A stretch of 64,000 nucleotides of DNA from a virus. Each line of letters starts with the position of its first letter. Positions within the stretch are counted from its first letter, which is position 1. The stretch is from positions 16,435 through 80,434 of IMG/VR virus record IMGVR_UViG_3300044634_000910; one strand, given 5' to 3'. Positions 1-6,863 of this stretch are shown piece after piece. Both the position numbers and the translations under genes were made by a program. The notes under the pieces were generated by a model that was not told the DNA's origin, ran no database searches, and saw only the letters and a program-made list of their open reading frames with translations.

Positions 1-637
1 GAAATTCTGAATTATTGTTTTTATAACGCTCTCTGTCGATTAAAGAACTATCAAAGTTTATCTTAACACCCAAATCATTTGATATCTTATCTACCAAAAT
101 AGAATAGTCCATAGACTTTAGATCTGCATGCCTTATCATTAAATTAGTTCTGTCAAGTCTTTCATAAAGTAACTCTTTGTCTATAAATGTTCCAAATTTG
201 TTATACATTCTTCTTGAATGCGTAACAAGATTAATATCTTCTGGTGTCAAAATAAAGTTTTGAGATTGAAAATCTTTTAAATATTTAAGTTGTTCCATCA
301 TGCTAAACAAATATTCTTTATCTATATCTAAAATTGTTGATTTATTATTTATTACTTGATCATTTTCATGATCTATTAAACCCTTTTCATCTGAAACCAT
401 GTGTGCAATTAAACTTGCCATAAACTCTGCAGGGTCTCTAAATATAGAAACAATATATGTGCTATCATCAATATCTTTATGCCAGCCACCATGCTTGTCA
501 ACATTTTGTGGTAGTTGAAGTATCTTTATGCCATTTTCTTCTAAAGTTCTTTCTATTGGCCTAATTATATACTCTGTAAAAAATCTTCCACCCGTTTTTG
601 GAATGTGTAAAAAATAAAACTTATTATATTTTTTCAT
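1..637 (-). CDS. Sulfotransferase-family protein, 3' end cut by window
   Basis: Open frame that starts at an ATG (635-637) and runs off the window edge with no stop. The N-terminus reads FYFLHIPKTGGRFF; HIPKTGG is the PAPS-phosphosulfate-binding loop of carbohydrate-type sulfotransferases. About 50 residues later IVSIFRDPAEFMAS fits the 3'-phosphate-binding R..S motif. Known role of the family: transfer of sulfate from PAPS to sugars or other hydroxyl groups. The target here is unknown. The start overlaps the end of the preceding small gene, so the two are probably co-translated. A second sulfotransferase lies at 10873-11457, and an APS-kinase-like gene that could supply PAPS lies at 9555-10316. 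The family includes poorly characterised phage members, so 'sulfotransferase fold' is firmer than the activity. Confidence 0.72.
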   Translation of the reverse strand, partial: MKKYNKFYFLHIPKTGGRFFTEYIIRPIERTLEENGIKILQLPQNVDKHGGWHKDIDDSTYIVSIFRDPAEFMASLIAHMVSDEKGLIDHENDQVINNKSTILDIDKEYLFSMMEQLKYLKDFQSQNFILTPEDINLVTHSRRMYNKFGTFIDKELLYERLDRTNLMIRHADLKSMDYSILVDKISNDLGVKINFDSSLIDRERYKNNNSEF

Positions 638-767
638 TATTTTTTTTAGGGTGCTTTGGTTCATACGGAGCAACTGCTGACTTTATACGACCATCTTTGT
701 ATAATCTAACAATCCATCCATCTTTAATCTGAATAGGGTTAAACGCTGATGCTTTTTTCTTTGGCAT
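624..767 (-). CDS. Small basic phage protein, 47 aa
   Basis: Begins MPKKKASAFNPIQIKDGW and ends in a Lys/Asn-rich tail. The ribosome-binding site AAGGAAT lies about 7 nt before the ATG. The stop overlaps the start of the sulfotransferase gene and the ATG lies 3 nt after the upstream stop, which supports a real operon member. Not recognised. The short IxDGWIVRLYKDGR segment looks like one beta-hairpin unit. No function is assigned. Confidence 0.6.
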   Translation of the reverse strand: MPKKKASAFNPIQIKDGWIVRLYKDGRIKSAVAPYEPKHPKKNNEKI

Positions 768-769
768 AA

Positions 770-1093
770 TTATTCCTTAAATAGGCTAGTAACTCTTGTT
801 TGCTTTGAGTAATCTTTTGCTGAAAAAAATATTGATTCATTCTTGGCTACTGGGACACAGTTAGGAACTGGATTGCCGTCTGCTCCTGGCTTCATTCCTC
901 TTTGAACGTAGCCTTCCCAACATGGATCAGCCTTCCCTATTGATGAGTCATACATAGCCATAGCAACCTCTGAGTCTGTATCTTCTTCTTTAGAACATAC
1001 TGGATAGTCTGGACAATCTACATTTAGTTGTTTGCAGGTTTCGCAGTCGTATCCTTGATAGGTGCTTGTTGGCATCATTGAATCATCACTCAT
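770..1093 (-). CDS. Cys-rich phage protein with C-W-x-G-Y / P-N-C-V-P module
   Basis: 107 aa. The N-terminal third holds a Cys cluster (YDCETCKQLNVDCPDYPVC) that could bind zinc. The middle carries DPCWEGYVQRGMK followed by NPVPNCVP. Such a 'C-W-x-G-Y..G.K....VPNCVP' block recurs in many phage structural and hypothetical proteins, where its function is not known. An extended -10 element ends 6 nt before the ATG, so the message is probably leaderless. Not a recognised enzyme. Family membership rests on motif memory only. Confidence 0.65.
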   Translation of the reverse strand: MSDDSMMPTSTYQGYDCETCKQLNVDCPDYPVCSKEEDTDSEVAMAMYDSSIGKADPCWEGYVQRGMKPGADGNPVPNCVPVAKNESIFFSAKDYSKQTRVTSLFKE

Positions 1094-1099
1094 ACTATC

Positions 1100-1108
1100 A
1101 GTATATCA
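1100..1108 (-). promoter_or_regulatory. Extended -10 promoter, leaderless
   Basis: Minus-strand TGATATACT. Six bases separate the -10 hexamer from the ATG of the 770-1093 gene, so transcription should start at or within a base of the start codon. Confidence 0.55.
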
Positions 1109-1111
1109 TAC

Positions 1112-1378
1112 TTAGCCAGCAAGGCGATTGTGTGTTCTTATCCTGTGACAGTTAGCACAAACTACCTCACACTTTTCTATCTCTTTCTTTATAGCCTTCC
1201 ATGAAAACCCATCATGGATCATCCTTGACACATTATACTTCTTGTCTCTTATGTGGTCAAAATCTAAGATAATATGATTACTGATACCACAATCTACACA
1301 GCCAGAATCCTCTTTTATCTTAGCAAGCATCTTCTTATACTGCTGCTTATTATAATGGTCTAACTCTTTGTCAGTCAT
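1112..1378 (-). CDS. HNH endonuclease
   Basis: 88 aa from the ATG at 1376-1378. Zinc-knuckle cysteines C27/C30 (CVDC) and C74/C77 (CANCH) flank the core LDFDH (D41, H42), with H78 in the last HNH position: a compact free-standing HNH nuclease. Phage HNH genes act as homing endonucleases or in cos cleavage during packaging. The second role is less likely here because the terminase is 18 kb away. A longer frame runs upstream to 1420, but the internal ATG fits a -10 box 7 nt away. A structured non-coding stretch lies just upstream. Confidence 0.85.
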   Translation of the reverse strand: MTDKELDHYNKQQYKKMLAKIKEDSGCVDCGISNHIILDFDHIRDKKYNVSRMIHDGFSWKAIKKEIEKCEVVCANCHRIRTHNRLAG

Positions 1379-1385
1379 TGATATT

Positions 1386-1391
1386 ATTATA
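1386..1391 (-). promoter_or_regulatory. -10 element (TATAAT), leaderless
   Basis: Perfect TATAAT on the minus strand, 7 nt before the HNH ATG at 1378. No clear TG extension, and the candidate -35 is weak. Confidence 0.5.
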
Positions 1392-1405
1392 CCGCCAAAT
1401 GTTAG

Positions 1406-1489
1406 GTCCCACACAAGCAATTCACCTGACTTGCGCCACGGTCTCTATCCAATGGGTAACTAATCCATCACTAAGGTCCTGTGTGGGAC
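1406..1489 (-). ncRNA. Candidate structured RNA closed by a 10-bp stem
   Basis: Two perfectly complementary 10-base arms (1406-1415 and 1480-1489, GTCCCACACA/TGTGTGGGAC) enclose 64 nt. Inside are further short pairings: an ATGG/CCAT hairpin and a CAAG/CTTG pairing. On the minus strand there is a D-arm-like string, CCATTGGATAGAG. It does not fold as a complete tRNA because there is no acceptable T-arm or anticodon arm. It may be a decayed tRNA, an RNA element linked to the HNH gene, or a regulatory leader. The strand is inferred from the direction of neighbouring genes. Confidence 0.35.
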
Positions 1490-1511
1490 AATTATATTGT
1501 AGCATAGGAAA

Positions 1512-1587
1512 TGAGCAGTTTATAGACGACTGCTCAGGTCTATTAGCCACGAAGATTCGACTCCTGCTAACTCTCCACTCATAGGAG
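1512..1587 (-). other. Hairpin cluster in the Hsp20-HNH intergenic region
   Basis: Part of a roughly 250-nt stretch without a supported gene (1379-1638). It contains an 8-bp stem with a 9-nt loop (1512-1519/1529-1536), a TTAGC/GCTAA stem (1543-1547/1566-1570) that encloses a tRNA T-loop-like GTCGAATC on the minus strand, and a CTCC/GGAG hairpin (1573-1576/1584-1587). Three successive stems suggest an RNA-level role. No terminator T-run follows any of them. Confidence 0.35.
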
Positions 1588-1638
1588 CATCCGTTGTAAA
1601 ACCTTTTAAAGTCTTATATCGGAATGTTATCTATTATA

Positions 1639-2055
1639 CTACTTAATTTTAATAGATTTAGGCTTCTTTTCTTCAGGAACAATACGAACCACATTAACAT
1701 GCAGCATACCATCCTTAAGTTCTGCAGATGTTACTTCCATGTACTCTCCCAGTGCAAAAGATCTTACGAACTTTCTTCCTGCGATTCCCTTGTGAACTAC
1801 CTCTGCATCTGTCACTTCAACAATCTCACCCTTGATAATTAATGTTCCATTATCTACTGAAACATCAATATCATCCTTTGAAAACCCAGCGACAGCAAGT
1901 GAAATCTTGTATGTGTCTTCATCCAGTTTAATAAGATCATACGGAGGGTACGAATGTGAGTTTGTTTTATGTGCTGTATTTAGGCGACTCAACTCTCTGT
2001 TGAAGCCAATAAAAAAAGGATCATTGAATAGATCCATAGCGTATTTTGTTACCAT
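1639..2055 (-). CDS. Hsp20-family small heat-shock protein
   Basis: 138 aa, typical for IbpA-type proteins. The alpha-crystallin domain spans about residues 38-130: YPPYDLIKLDEDTYKISLAV, then AGFSKDDIDV, GIAGRKFVRSFAL and a C-terminal Lys-rich tail (the usual I-x-I anchor appears as IKIK). Small heat-shock proteins hold unfolding proteins in a soluble state. Phage copies may protect virion or host proteins late in infection. The ATG follows AAAGGGGAATAAC, a good ribosome-binding site, and an extended -10 box lies 56 nt upstream, so it has its own promoter directly behind a terminator. Confidence 0.9.
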   Translation of the reverse strand: MVTKYAMDLFNDPFFIGFNRELSRLNTAHKTNSHSYPPYDLIKLDEDTYKISLAVAGFSKDDIDVSVDNGTLIIKGEIVEVTDAEVVHKGIAGRKFVRSFALGEYMEVTSAELKDGMLHVNVVRIVPEEKKPKSIKIK

Positions 2056-2110
2056 GTTATTCCCCTTTCAAGCGAATAAGTTAATTCCCCCCATTTGGGC
2101 AGGTAACAAT

Positions 2111-2119
2111 ATTATAACA
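2111..2119 (-). promoter_or_regulatory. Extended -10 promoter of hsp20-like gene
   Basis: Minus-strand TGTTATAAT immediately downstream of the terminator at 2121-2152. The leader is about 50 nt. Confidence 0.55.
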
Positions 2120-2120
2120 T

Positions 2121-2152
2121 AGAAAAGCAGGCCTGTCAAATAACAAGCCTGC
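2121..2152 (-). terminator. Intrinsic terminator
   Basis: 10-bp stem (2143-2152 with 2127-2136, including one G-T pair) followed by TTTTCT on the minus strand, 16 nt after the stop of the 2168-2467 gene. Confidence 0.75.
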
Positions 2153-2167
2153 CAGTCTATATCAAGA

Positions 2168-2467
2168 TTACTTTACTTGATTAGTTGTCTTTCCTCCGCC
2201 AGATGACTTCTTTGCAGGAGCCTTCTTTGCGGTCTTCTTAACAACCTTTGCAGACTTAACTGCCTTATCGACCTCTTCAACTGAAGGCATTCTTCCGAAT
2301 GCTGTATCTGAAGGGTTTGCTGCTCTCAATACAACAGGCACAAGTGCACCAAGTAGTGAGTATGCTAGTGTCTGTGGATCTGTTACTCCAGATGCATACA
2401 ACGCTGTTGCTGCACCAAGAACTGATCTTCCGTATGACGCTAGTACTGCTTTGATTTGTTCGTTCAT
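2168..2467 (-). CDS. Holin-like small membrane protein
   Basis: 99 aa. Residues 13-48 form one or two hydrophobic stretches (GAATALYASGV, LAYSLLGALVPVVLRAA), followed by a charged Lys/Ala tail ending KKSSGGGKTTNQVK. Size, membrane segment and basic tail fit a phage holin, which permeabilises the inner membrane to release endolysin. The tail KKSSGGG is shared with the CHAP endolysin at 12211-12858, including nearly identical DNA. A strong ribosome-binding site (AGGAGG) precedes the ATG and a terminator follows the stop. Two other holin-like genes exist at 15383-15876, so the role is not settled. Confidence 0.55.
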   Translation of the reverse strand: MNEQIKAVLASYGRSVLGAATALYASGVTDPQTLAYSLLGALVPVVLRAANPSDTAFGRMPSVEEVDKAVKSAKVVKKTAKKAPAKKSSGGGKTTNQVK

Positions 2468-2492
2468 TTTTTCCTCCTATAGGATATTTTAT

Positions 2493-3371
2493 TTATTTAC
2501 CAGCCTGTTGGCCAGCAAAATCTTTTCTTGATTCTACATAATGTTTTACAAATGAAACAATCTTTGTAGACTCTGATCTTGGGACTGCATTTATTAACAA
2601 GTGATTAATATTATCTTCTTCAAGCATTTGAATAAATTCATGAAAACTGTCATGTGTAAAATATTCTACATCTTCTACAACTTTTGTAACGTCTCCTTTT
2701 TTCCATACGGGCTTCATGGCATGATGTGCTAAAGTTTCAAGTTCCTCTTTTGTTTCTCTAATGACTGGAGTCATTGCTAACATTATTTCAATGTCACCTC
2801 TTTCAAACTCAATCTTTAATGAAGGATCTTTGAGCCAGTCAGACCAAAATCCACGCTTATATATGCTGTATGGAAGGATAATTTTATTTTTATATTTTTT
2901 AACTGCATCAAAAACATAGTTGTTAGTCGTTGATATATAAACATCGAGTTGCTCTTCTTTCTTTTTGTTTTTTGATATCTCATCTAAACTTTCAATAAAC
3001 TTAATAGTATAGTTTGATCTTTCAACTGAAGAAGATGAGTCGCTAACATCACCAACAATTCCACCAACATTGCTTTCATGGTCTTTGATGTATCCTGCAA
3101 TTATATTTATTTGTAGTCTATCTTTTTGAATCTCGCTTATTGATTGATTGATAGCATATAGGTACTGTGGAGATATTGTATAAGGTCTAATTGCAATAAG
3201 GTATTTAATTTTTTCGTTTAACTTGATATCTCTGGCAACTCTAACGAACATATCTCCTTGTGTAGCATCATAGGTAAACATAACTCCATCAAAGTGATGA
3301 CTATTTAGGGTAGATGTGTCTTCAAGTGTATCGTTTTCATTAAATGTCCCGCCAAAGTAATAAAATTTCAT
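2493..3371 (-). CDS. Luciferase-like (SsuD-like) flavin monooxygenase, copy 2
   Basis: 292 aa. It resembles the TIM-barrel luciferase-like monooxygenases. The block IKYLIAIRPYTISPQYLY..I....KDRLQINIIAGY closely parallels the alkanesulfonate monooxygenase SsuD segment 'LVALRPG..SPT.AARM.ATLD..S.GRL.LNVVTG'. SsuD-type enzymes use FMNH2 and oxygen to release sulfite from alkanesulfonates. Substrate and flavin specificity here are unknown. It overlaps the stop of an adjacent paralogue by one base, giving a tandem pair with about half the residues identical by eye. No flavin reductase is visible in the window, so reduced flavin would have to come from the host. Confidence 0.75.
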   Translation of the reverse strand: MKFYYFGGTFNENDTLEDTSTLNSHHFDGVMFTYDATQGDMFVRVARDIKLNEKIKYLIAIRPYTISPQYLYAINQSISEIQKDRLQINIIAGYIKDHESNVGGIVGDVSDSSSSVERSNYTIKFIESLDEISKNKKKEEQLDVYISTTNNYVFDAVKKYKNKIILPYSIYKRGFWSDWLKDPSLKIEFERGDIEIMLAMTPVIRETKEELETLAHHAMKPVWKKGDVTKVVEDVEYFTHDSFHEFIQMLEEDNINHLLINAVPRSESTKIVSFVKHYVESRKDFAGQQAGK

Positions 3372-4225
3372 TATTTGTTTATTTCCCTATACTCTTCTGA
3401 CTGAACATAGTCCCTAATAAAAGGTATTATTACATTATTTTCTTCTTGAGGAACAGCATTAATTAATAAATAGTTTATGTTATCTTTCTTCAACTGTTTA
3501 ATAAATTCATGAAAACTTTTATGAGTAAAGTATCCCACATCATTAACTACTTTTGGTATTTCTCCTTTTTGCCATACAGGTCTTAATGCATAATTGTTTA
3601 AAGATTCTAGTTCTTCCTGAGTCTCTCTAATAATTGGTGTAATTGCTAACATTATTTGTTTGCTTGAAACATCTAAAGATTTATTATATTTTTTAAACCA
3701 AAGATTATCTTTGTATAAACTGTATGGAAGAATTATTTTATTGTTATATTTATTTACTGTGTCAAGAACTCTTGGATTTGTTGTTGTTACAAAAAAATCT
3801 AAAGGGGACCTAAGATTTTTTCCTGACTGCATTTCATTTAGTGTATTTAGAAACTCTGTCATGTATTTTCTTTTAGCAACTTTGTCTGATTGATCGTTTA
3901 CCTCTCCAACAATTCCATTAAAACTATTCTCATGATCTTTTGTATATCCTGTAATTAAGTTTAGTTGAATCCTATTTTTATCTATCTTATTTAAAGAATC
4001 ATTAATCATATAAAGGTATTGAGGAGATATTGTGTATGGTCTTATGGCAATTAAATATTTAATGTTTTTAGTTTCTTTTATATCTAATGCTGCCTTTACA
4101 AATATATCTCCTTGAGGGATATCATGTGTGAACATAACTCCAGAAAAATGGTGCTTTTCTAAATATGCTGGGGACTTAACAGATCCTTCTTCTCCAATTA
4201 CTCCACCAAAATAATAAAATTTCAT
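3371..4225 (-). CDS. Luciferase-like (SsuD-like) flavin monooxygenase, copy 1
   Basis: 284 aa, paralogue of the next gene downstream. Both begin MKFYYFGG and share IKYLIAIRPYTISPQYLY, ITGYTKDHE, KIILPYS and the C-terminal YFTHKSFHEFI..L..DNI..LLINAVP. Overall this matches the luciferase-like monooxygenase TIM-barrel, with the SsuD-type 'A(I)RP..ISP' strand. It overlaps the preceding 48-aa gene by ATGA. Two diverged tandem copies suggest either two substrates or a heterodimer, as in bacterial LuxAB. That last point is inference. Confidence 0.75.
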   Translation of the reverse strand: MKFYYFGGVIGEEGSVKSPAYLEKHHFSGVMFTHDIPQGDIFVKAALDIKETKNIKYLIAIRPYTISPQYLYMINDSLNKIDKNRIQLNLITGYTKDHENSFNGIVGEVNDQSDKVAKRKYMTEFLNTLNEMQSGKNLRSPLDFFVTTTNPRVLDTVNKYNNKIILPYSLYKDNLWFKKYNKSLDVSSKQIMLAITPIIRETQEELESLNNYALRPVWQKGEIPKVVNDVGYFTHKSFHEFIKQLKKDNINYLLINAVPQEENNVIIPFIRDYVQSEEYREINK

Positions 4226-4368
4226 TTTGTCGCCTGACTATAGTGTAGATCACACAGTTCTACAATTCTGCTTTCAGAACTTGCCCAAATCTGTGTTCCC
4301 TCATCCTGGCACAACTCCTCTTCGCATATGAACATGCTAAGATTTTTAGTTGATTTAAGGACTATCAT
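4222..4368 (-). CDS. 48-aa Cys/His protein
   Basis: Begins MIVLKSTKNLSMFICEEELC. It has a C-x4-C pair and, 20 residues on, C-D-L-H, which could form a small zinc site. TAATG overlap with the upstream gene and ATGA overlap with the downstream monooxygenase support translation. Not recognised. Confidence 0.6.
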   Translation of the reverse strand: MIVLKSTKNLSMFICEEELCQDEGTQIWASSESRIVELCDLHYSQATK

Positions 4369-4793
4369 TACTCTATTTTATCATAGTCTTCTGGTAGTAG
4401 TTTCTTTAGTTCTTTGTATGCCACCGAAATTTTCTTCATTGAGTGGTAATGAGGATAAGCAGATCCAACCTCTCCATACTCATCAAAATATGCTATCTCT
4501 GGTTCTATATCAGTAATAAACTTATTTAGTGATGACTGGAAACCTTCTATATACTGATAAGCCCAATCTCTAGAATCTGAAACAAATTTTAAAAAAGCAT
4601 CTGAGTCATTTTCTTTTTTTAACAAATTTCGTGCTGATGCTTCAAATAGTTTTTCAGCCAAGATTGTTTTATCTATGTGTGCTTGAATCAACTGTTTAGA
4701 TATAGCAGAAATCTTAAAATTAAACCTAATATTGTTTACTATCAAAGCAAAAAATAAGATTATAAAAAATGCAAAAGAAATAAATTCAATCAT
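4368..4793 (-). CDS. Membrane-anchored protein of unknown function
   Basis: 141 aa. Residues 1-21 (EFISFAFFIILFFALIVNNI) form a single N-terminal membrane anchor. The rest is helical and charged, with an acidic Tyr-rich middle (IEPEIAYFDEYGEVGSAYPHYHS). The C-terminal part is probably cytoplasmic. It overlaps its neighbours by ATGA on the 5' side and TAATG on the 3' side. No family is recognised. Confidence 0.6.
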   Translation of the reverse strand: MIEFISFAFFIILFFALIVNNIRFNFKISAISKQLIQAHIDKTILAEKLFEASARNLLKKENDSDAFLKFVSDSRDWAYQYIEGFQSSLNKFITDIEPEIAYFDEYGEVGSAYPHYHSMKKISVAYKELKKLLPEDYDKIE

Positions 4794-5026
4794 AGATCTT
4801 TACCGCCCTCTCTAACTAACAAAACAATTGCTCCATTTTCTTCAAGTGCTTTTTTTGTACGAATCATATACTCTACAGCCTCTTTTCTTTCTTCTCCCGA
4901 AAGACTCATAAACTGTTTTTCACTTGCTTTAACTGTTAAAAAATTGTCATGATCTACTATCTGAAGTTCAAAACCCTTTGGACCTTTGATAGAACGAAAA
5001 GCCATTCTCATTGAATCTGTATACAT
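4790..5026 (-). CDS. 78-aa hypothetical protein
   Basis: Starts MYTDSMRMAFRSIKGPKG. A compact alpha/beta pattern (FELQIVDHDNFLTVKA, then a helix SGEERKEAVEYMIRTKKALEE and a strand AIVLLVREG) suggests a small single-domain cytoplasmic protein. It lies between WhiB and the membrane-anchored gene in the same operon. Not recognised. Confidence 0.5.
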   Translation of the reverse strand: MYTDSMRMAFRSIKGPKGFELQIVDHDNFLTVKASEKQFMSLSGEERKEAVEYMIRTKKALEENGAIVLLVREGGKDL

Positions 5027-5027
5027 T

Positions 5028-5312
5028 TTATTGCTCCGTTGTTAGTCTTTGCCATGTGTTTGCCCAGTCTGATTTAGACTTATGCTTAGAAAACTCTTTA
5101 GAAATTTGCCCACCTTCAAGGTAAACTCCTCCCCAAACTCCCCATTCTTTTTGTGAAACTCCAACGGCAAAACACATCTTTGATACTGGACACATAGAGC
5201 ATAGTTTATCTATTGCTGGTCTAAGCAACTCATCATCTTCATACTTTTCAAAGAATAAATTTGTATCGTAATCTAAACATAAAGCATTGTCTTTCCATTC
5301 ATGTTTAGGCAT
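5028..5312 (-). CDS. whiB-like: WhiB-family iron-sulfur transcription factor
   Basis: 94 aa. The four cluster-binding cysteines are C12, C38, C41 and C47 (C...CSMCPVSKMC), followed by the diagnostic turn GVWGG at 58-62. WhiB proteins bind a [4Fe-4S] cluster and the primary sigma factor and are confined to Actinobacteria and their phages. This is the strongest single host marker in the window. Phage WhiB proteins (for example WhiBTM4, known from mycobacteriophage TM4) can inhibit host WhiB2 and block superinfection. Whether this copy does so is inference. The C-terminal basic tail is short. Confidence 0.93.
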   Translation of the reverse strand: MPKHEWKDNALCLDYDTNLFFEKYEDDELLRPAIDKLCSMCPVSKMCFAVGVSQKEWGVWGGVYLEGGQISKEFSKHKSKSDWANTWQRLTTEQ

Positions 5313-5313
5313 G

Positions 5314-5523
5314 CTAACCTACAAACTTGTCTGGTATGTCCCATCCATTCTTAGAAGGTACAAAACGACGCTGTAGGTGCCACTTGCCATCTACGAATGC
5401 ACCCTGTGGTGCTGTTCTACCCTTCTCAGAAGGATAAGTATTTACCACTGTCCATCCATCCCACACCAAAGATTTGTTTGCATTAACAATCTTTTCCATT
5501 TGCTCTAATGATTTAATTTGCAT
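5314..5523 (-). CDS. 69-aa hypothetical protein
   Basis: The start is set at MQIKSLEQMEKI because AAGGAATAAAG directly precedes that ATG; a longer frame would overlap the upstream gene. The body is rich in Trp and Gly (LVWDGWTVVNTYPSEKGRTA, GAFVDGKWHLQRRFVPSKNGWDIPDKF), suggesting a beta-rich domain. Small proteins of this kind recur in actinophages, but no function is known to me. Confidence 0.55.
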   Translation of the reverse strand: MQIKSLEQMEKIVNANKSLVWDGWTVVNTYPSEKGRTAPQGAFVDGKWHLQRRFVPSKNGWDIPDKFVG

Positions 5524-5536
5524 CTTTATTCCTTTG

Positions 5537-5887
5537 TTAGTATCTGAAAATGCCATATTCGACATTATTATTTTTTGCTTCATCAACAAGTTTTGAGACC
5601 TGTTCTCTTTCTTTACTTAAGAAAGCAAAGTAGTTTATATCTGAAATATTTTCTGCAACCCATGAAGGGGCAACAGCCTTATACTTAATACTTTTGCCAC
5701 GAGCCTTTAGTCCTCGCTCTGAAAGGTTTGCAAACTCCATAGCCATAGAATTAATGTTTGCAGGTCCTGCAGAGTAAATATAAAAATATGGATCTTCTTC
5801 TTTTAAAGAAGACATTGTAACTGCCATGGCTCTAAGAAAAACCTGGTAGTCATCAAAACTACTGGTTCCTTGAATCCCCACTATCAT
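5537..5887 (-). CDS. SLOG-superfamily (YAcAr-like) protein
   Basis: 116 aa starting MIVGIQGTSSFDDY; GGGAAG lies 4 nt upstream, so this internal ATG is preferred over the one at 5899. IVGIQGTSSF and FYIYSAGPANINSMAMEFA match the two loops of SLOG Rossmann domains (as in DprA, LOG and YspA), which bind nucleotides or nucleotide-derived ligands. SLOG proteins often act as sensors or nucleotide processors in phage-host conflicts. The ligand is not identifiable. It overlaps the end of the upstream membrane-protein gene by 29 nt. Confidence 0.5.
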   Translation of the reverse strand: MIVGIQGTSSFDDYQVFLRAMAVTMSSLKEEDPYFYIYSAGPANINSMAMEFANLSERGLKARGKSIKYKAVAPSWVAENISDINYFAFLSKEREQVSKLVDEAKNNNVEYGIFRY

Positions 5888-6281
5888 TTTTCTTCCCATC
5901 TCTAAGTTGATCCATTATAAATAGCATCTTATCTAATTGTACCTTATCCATACCCATCGTGTCAACTACGGTTGCACTCTGTTTGTCTATAGAATCTCCA
6001 TCCACATCAGCACAATAAAAGCCTCCATCCTTAACAAAATAAGCCTTGTTATCAAGGATTACAACCCTTATGTTTACCTTTTCATCATGCTTGCTTGACT
6101 GGGTAGGCATCCTTTTTCTATAAGTTTTAAGATCTGGAAGCAGTGGCATAACCAATGTGTGTATATGGCTTTGGCTATATCTAATATTATTTACTTTGGT
6201 TTTTAGGGTGCGTGGAAGTATTAGCCTTGTTGTTATAAACATGGCTAAAATGGTTAGCGCAGATCCTAAAAAGTATTCCAT
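5859..6281 (-). CDS. Single-pass membrane protein, 140 aa
   Basis: N-terminal anchor LGSALTILAMFITTRLILP, then a basic linker and a soluble domain with a short beta-hairpin (RVVILDNKAYFVKDGGFYCA) and an acidic end. Unknown function. Transcribed with the WhiB and SLOG genes. Confidence 0.55.
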   Translation of the reverse strand: MEYFLGSALTILAMFITTRLILPRTLKTKVNNIRYSQSHIHTLVMPLLPDLKTYRKRMPTQSSKHDEKVNIRVVILDNKAYFVKDGGFYCADVDGDSIDKQSATVVDTMGMDKVQLDKMLFIMDQLRDGKKNDSGDSRNQ

Positions 6282-6302
6282 AGTGTCTCCAAAACAATTA
6301 TA

Positions 6303-6641
6303 CTACTTATCTAAAAGAATAACTCTGATTATCTCTTTCAATGTAGCCTGAGACTCTTTACTTAGTTTAGAAACCGCTTCCTGATCCAGCGCTTTAGGAG
6401 TCAATGTAACTATTGGATTTTTTTCAGTAACATCCATATCTAAAAATCCATGGCTCCACAAAGACATAGTCTCACGAGAAAAATATAGAGATACTTCCCT
6501 ATGTAGTTCTGGGCTTATATCTATCAACTTTTCTGTAAAATTGTATATAGGCTCACCAGTATCCATATCTATTCCAGAAACTTCAAGGGCACCAGCCAAG
6601 ATTAATTGGTCTATTGCATCATCTTCATCTTTAAAGTTCAT
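6303..6641 (-). CDS. Hypothetical protein, paralogue A of a tandem pair
   Basis: 112 aa from MNFKDEDDAIDQ. This start gives an ATGA overlap with the upstream stop and is preferred over the ATG at 6656. It shares the pattern L-x-L-x-GA-x-E-x-x-GID..TGE..Y..T.K....SP...E with the gene directly upstream, so the two are a tandem duplication. Its C-terminal extra half (MDVTEKNPIVTLTPKAL) may add a partner-binding segment. Not recognised. Confidence 0.55.
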   Translation of the reverse strand: MNFKDEDDAIDQLILAGALEVSGIDMDTGEPIYNFTEKLIDISPELHREVSLYFSRETMSLWSHGFLDMDVTEKNPIVTLTPKALDQEAVSKLSKESQATLKEIIRVILLDK

Positions 6642-6862
6642 TGACGAATTCTCCATGTCATTCTTGTAGGACCCTGCTCAATTAGTTGAAACATGTGGTG
6701 CTCATACTGATCTTTTAGTTCTTCGTATATATCTGGACTGACTTCTTTCATCTTATCAGTAATTGTATACATCATCTCACCAGTTGCTTCATCTATACCC
6801 TGAAATTCAACAGCACCCTGAAGCATTAAGTGTTCAAGCATGGCTTGTTCTTTAAGCCCCAT
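6638..6862 (-). CDS. Hypothetical protein, paralogue B of a tandem pair
   Basis: 74 aa. LMLQGAVEFQGIDEATGEMMYTIT parallels the N-terminal half of the next gene. It begins directly after the nuclease gene. Probably helical with a small hairpin. No function recognised. Confidence 0.55.
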   Translation of the reverse strand: MGLKEQAMLEHLMLQGAVEFQGIDEATGEMMYTITDKMKEVSPDIYEELKDQYEHHMFQLIEQGPTRMTWRIRQ

Positions 6863-6863
6863 A

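Noticed and set aside
1378-1584. Plus-strand open frames in the HNH-Hsp20 gap
   Set aside because: No ribosome-binding site, opposite to all other genes and crossing strong hairpins.
1401-1600. tRNA genes suggested by D-loop-like and T-loop-like strings
   Set aside because: No consistent cloverleaf could be drawn on either strand: T-stems have mismatches and no anticodon arm of 5 bp with a 7-nt loop exists. Kept only as structured RNA.
1112-1638. Group I intron housing the HNH gene
   Set aside because: No group I core elements (P7 or GACTA-type strings) recognised and no split exon on either side; Hsp20 is intact.
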